From: an uncultured Eubacterium sp.
GTDB taxonomy: Bacteria > Bacillota > Clostridia > Lachnospirales > Lachnospiraceae
Reading direction: 5' to 3'
Length of the DNA: 5,249 nt
NCBI GenBank assembly: GCA_934316925.1
Contig: CAKREC010000074.1
Span: 1 to 5,249, forward strand
Below the pieces are notes generated by a model, which was not told the origin of the DNA, did no database searches, and worked only from the letters and a program-made list of their open reading frames with translations. Within the stretch, counting starts at the first letter, position 1. The number at the start of each line of letters is the position of its first letter. Below, one piece after another: positions 4,813-5,249 of the stretch. The translations under genes were made by a program, and so were the position numbers.

Positions 4813-5249
4813 TTATGTGCTATAATCCGTCATCTTTACCCATATGGTATCTTCATCCGTCAGACTATGCTCTTCTCTCCGTATCTCCCGTCCCAGTTCG
4901 TCATACTGATATAATATTGTTTCCCCATGAGTTGTACTTCCCGCAGTACAGGACATCCAAACTTCTTTTTCCATCCCCCCGTCTTCTCCGTATGTATAAT
5001 TGCTCTCCACAATCGTATCATCGCTAGACTCTCTATTCTCTCCATCTCTGTATGTTTTCGTTATACGAACCAACTGGTTTTCATCATTATATTCATAATC
5101 TATCTTACATACCGAAATGCTGCTATCAGGTCTTTGTACCAGTTGGAAAGTCGGTTCTCCATGACGATTGTATAAAGTCACATCATAATAAAAAAAATCT
5201 TTGCCCTCTCCCGCATAACAATAGATTTCTTTTCTACTCTCCGTATTCA
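4813..5249 (-). CDS. YD/RHS-like repeat protein, C-terminal part (partial at right edge)
   Basis: The reading frame is open from the window edge to the stop at 4813-4815, giving at least 145 residues; the true start is outside the window. The GTG at 5181 is internal, because the frame continues upstream without a stop through KDFFYYDV. The protein holds repeated Tyr- and Asp-rich strand units: KIDYEYNDENQLVRITKTYRDG, ESNYTYGEDG and LYQYDELGREIRREEHS. The last is the classic YD-repeat form YxYDxxGRxxR found in RHS and related wall or surface proteins, which fold as beta-strand shells. The N-terminus is unseen, so secretion cannot be judged. It could be a lone YD-repeat protein or the tail of a larger RHS-like protein. 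Because YD repeats run to near the C-terminus, there is no separate toxin domain here. Coding is secure; the role is unknown. Confidence 0.8.
   Translation of the reverse strand, partial: NTESRKEIYCYAGEGKDFFYYDVTLYNRHGEPTFQLVQRPDSSISVCKIDYEYNDENQLVRITKTYRDGENRESSDDTIVESNYTYGEDGGMEKEVWMSCTAGSTTHGETILYQYDELGREIRREEHSLTDEDTIWVKMTDYST

Noticed and set aside
1..5249. CRISPR array, tRNA/rRNA genes, insertion-sequence transposase
   Set aside because: I saw no regularly spaced direct repeats, no cloverleaf with a TTCGANTC-type arm, and no transposase motifs on either strand.

Overview
The window reads as a low-to-moderate GC Firmicute, most likely a gut-type Clostridia/Lachnospiraceae genome. The grounds are the AGGAGG- or AGGTGA-type ribosome binding sites, sigma-A promoters, a T-box tRNA-sensing leader at the left edge, and the style of the proteins. 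This placement is inference; there is no rRNA or other taxonomic marker. Every gene I can support lies on the minus strand, so the window is described here from right to left.

Right edge (4813-5249): the 3' end of a gene whose protein carries YD/RHS-like repeats; it runs off the window. Just after its stop, a near-consensus sigma-A promoter (4772-4800, TTGAAA-17-TATAAT) starts what looks like one five-gene operon with 35-63 base gaps and no internal terminator that I can see. The genes are a two-pass membrane coiled-coil protein (3636-4721), two small unrecognised proteins (69 and 80 aa), a radical SAM/SPASM enzyme (1843-3036), and a 45-residue Cys/Pro-rich peptide (1670-1807). The operon ends in a rho-independent terminator (1621-1656). 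The enzyme and peptide look like a RiPP (ribosomally made, post-translationally modified peptide) maturase and its substrate. The peptide's core has cysteines every seven residues inside a TCNPxxP repeat. This is the most interesting part of the window; I do not recognise the precursor family.

Middle (1457-1620): an intergenic stretch with a candidate extended -10 promoter and nested perfect inverted repeats (10, 7 and 11 bp arms). It precedes a two-gene unit: an unrecognised 196-aa aromatic- and Cys-containing protein (866-1456) and a metallophosphoesterase (137-841). A 37-codon open frame overlaps this leader and ends in a 4-base ATGA overlap with the 196-aa gene.

Left edge (1-136): a promoter (84-113) followed by the first part of a T-box leader that runs off the window. 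The next gene to the left is therefore probably an aminoacyl-tRNA synthetase or an amino-acid biosynthesis or transport gene.

The 361-aa gene block is visibly more AT-rich than the 137-1450 block, which fits the operon being an accessory insertion. No transporter, protease or immunity gene for the peptide can be identified inside the window.
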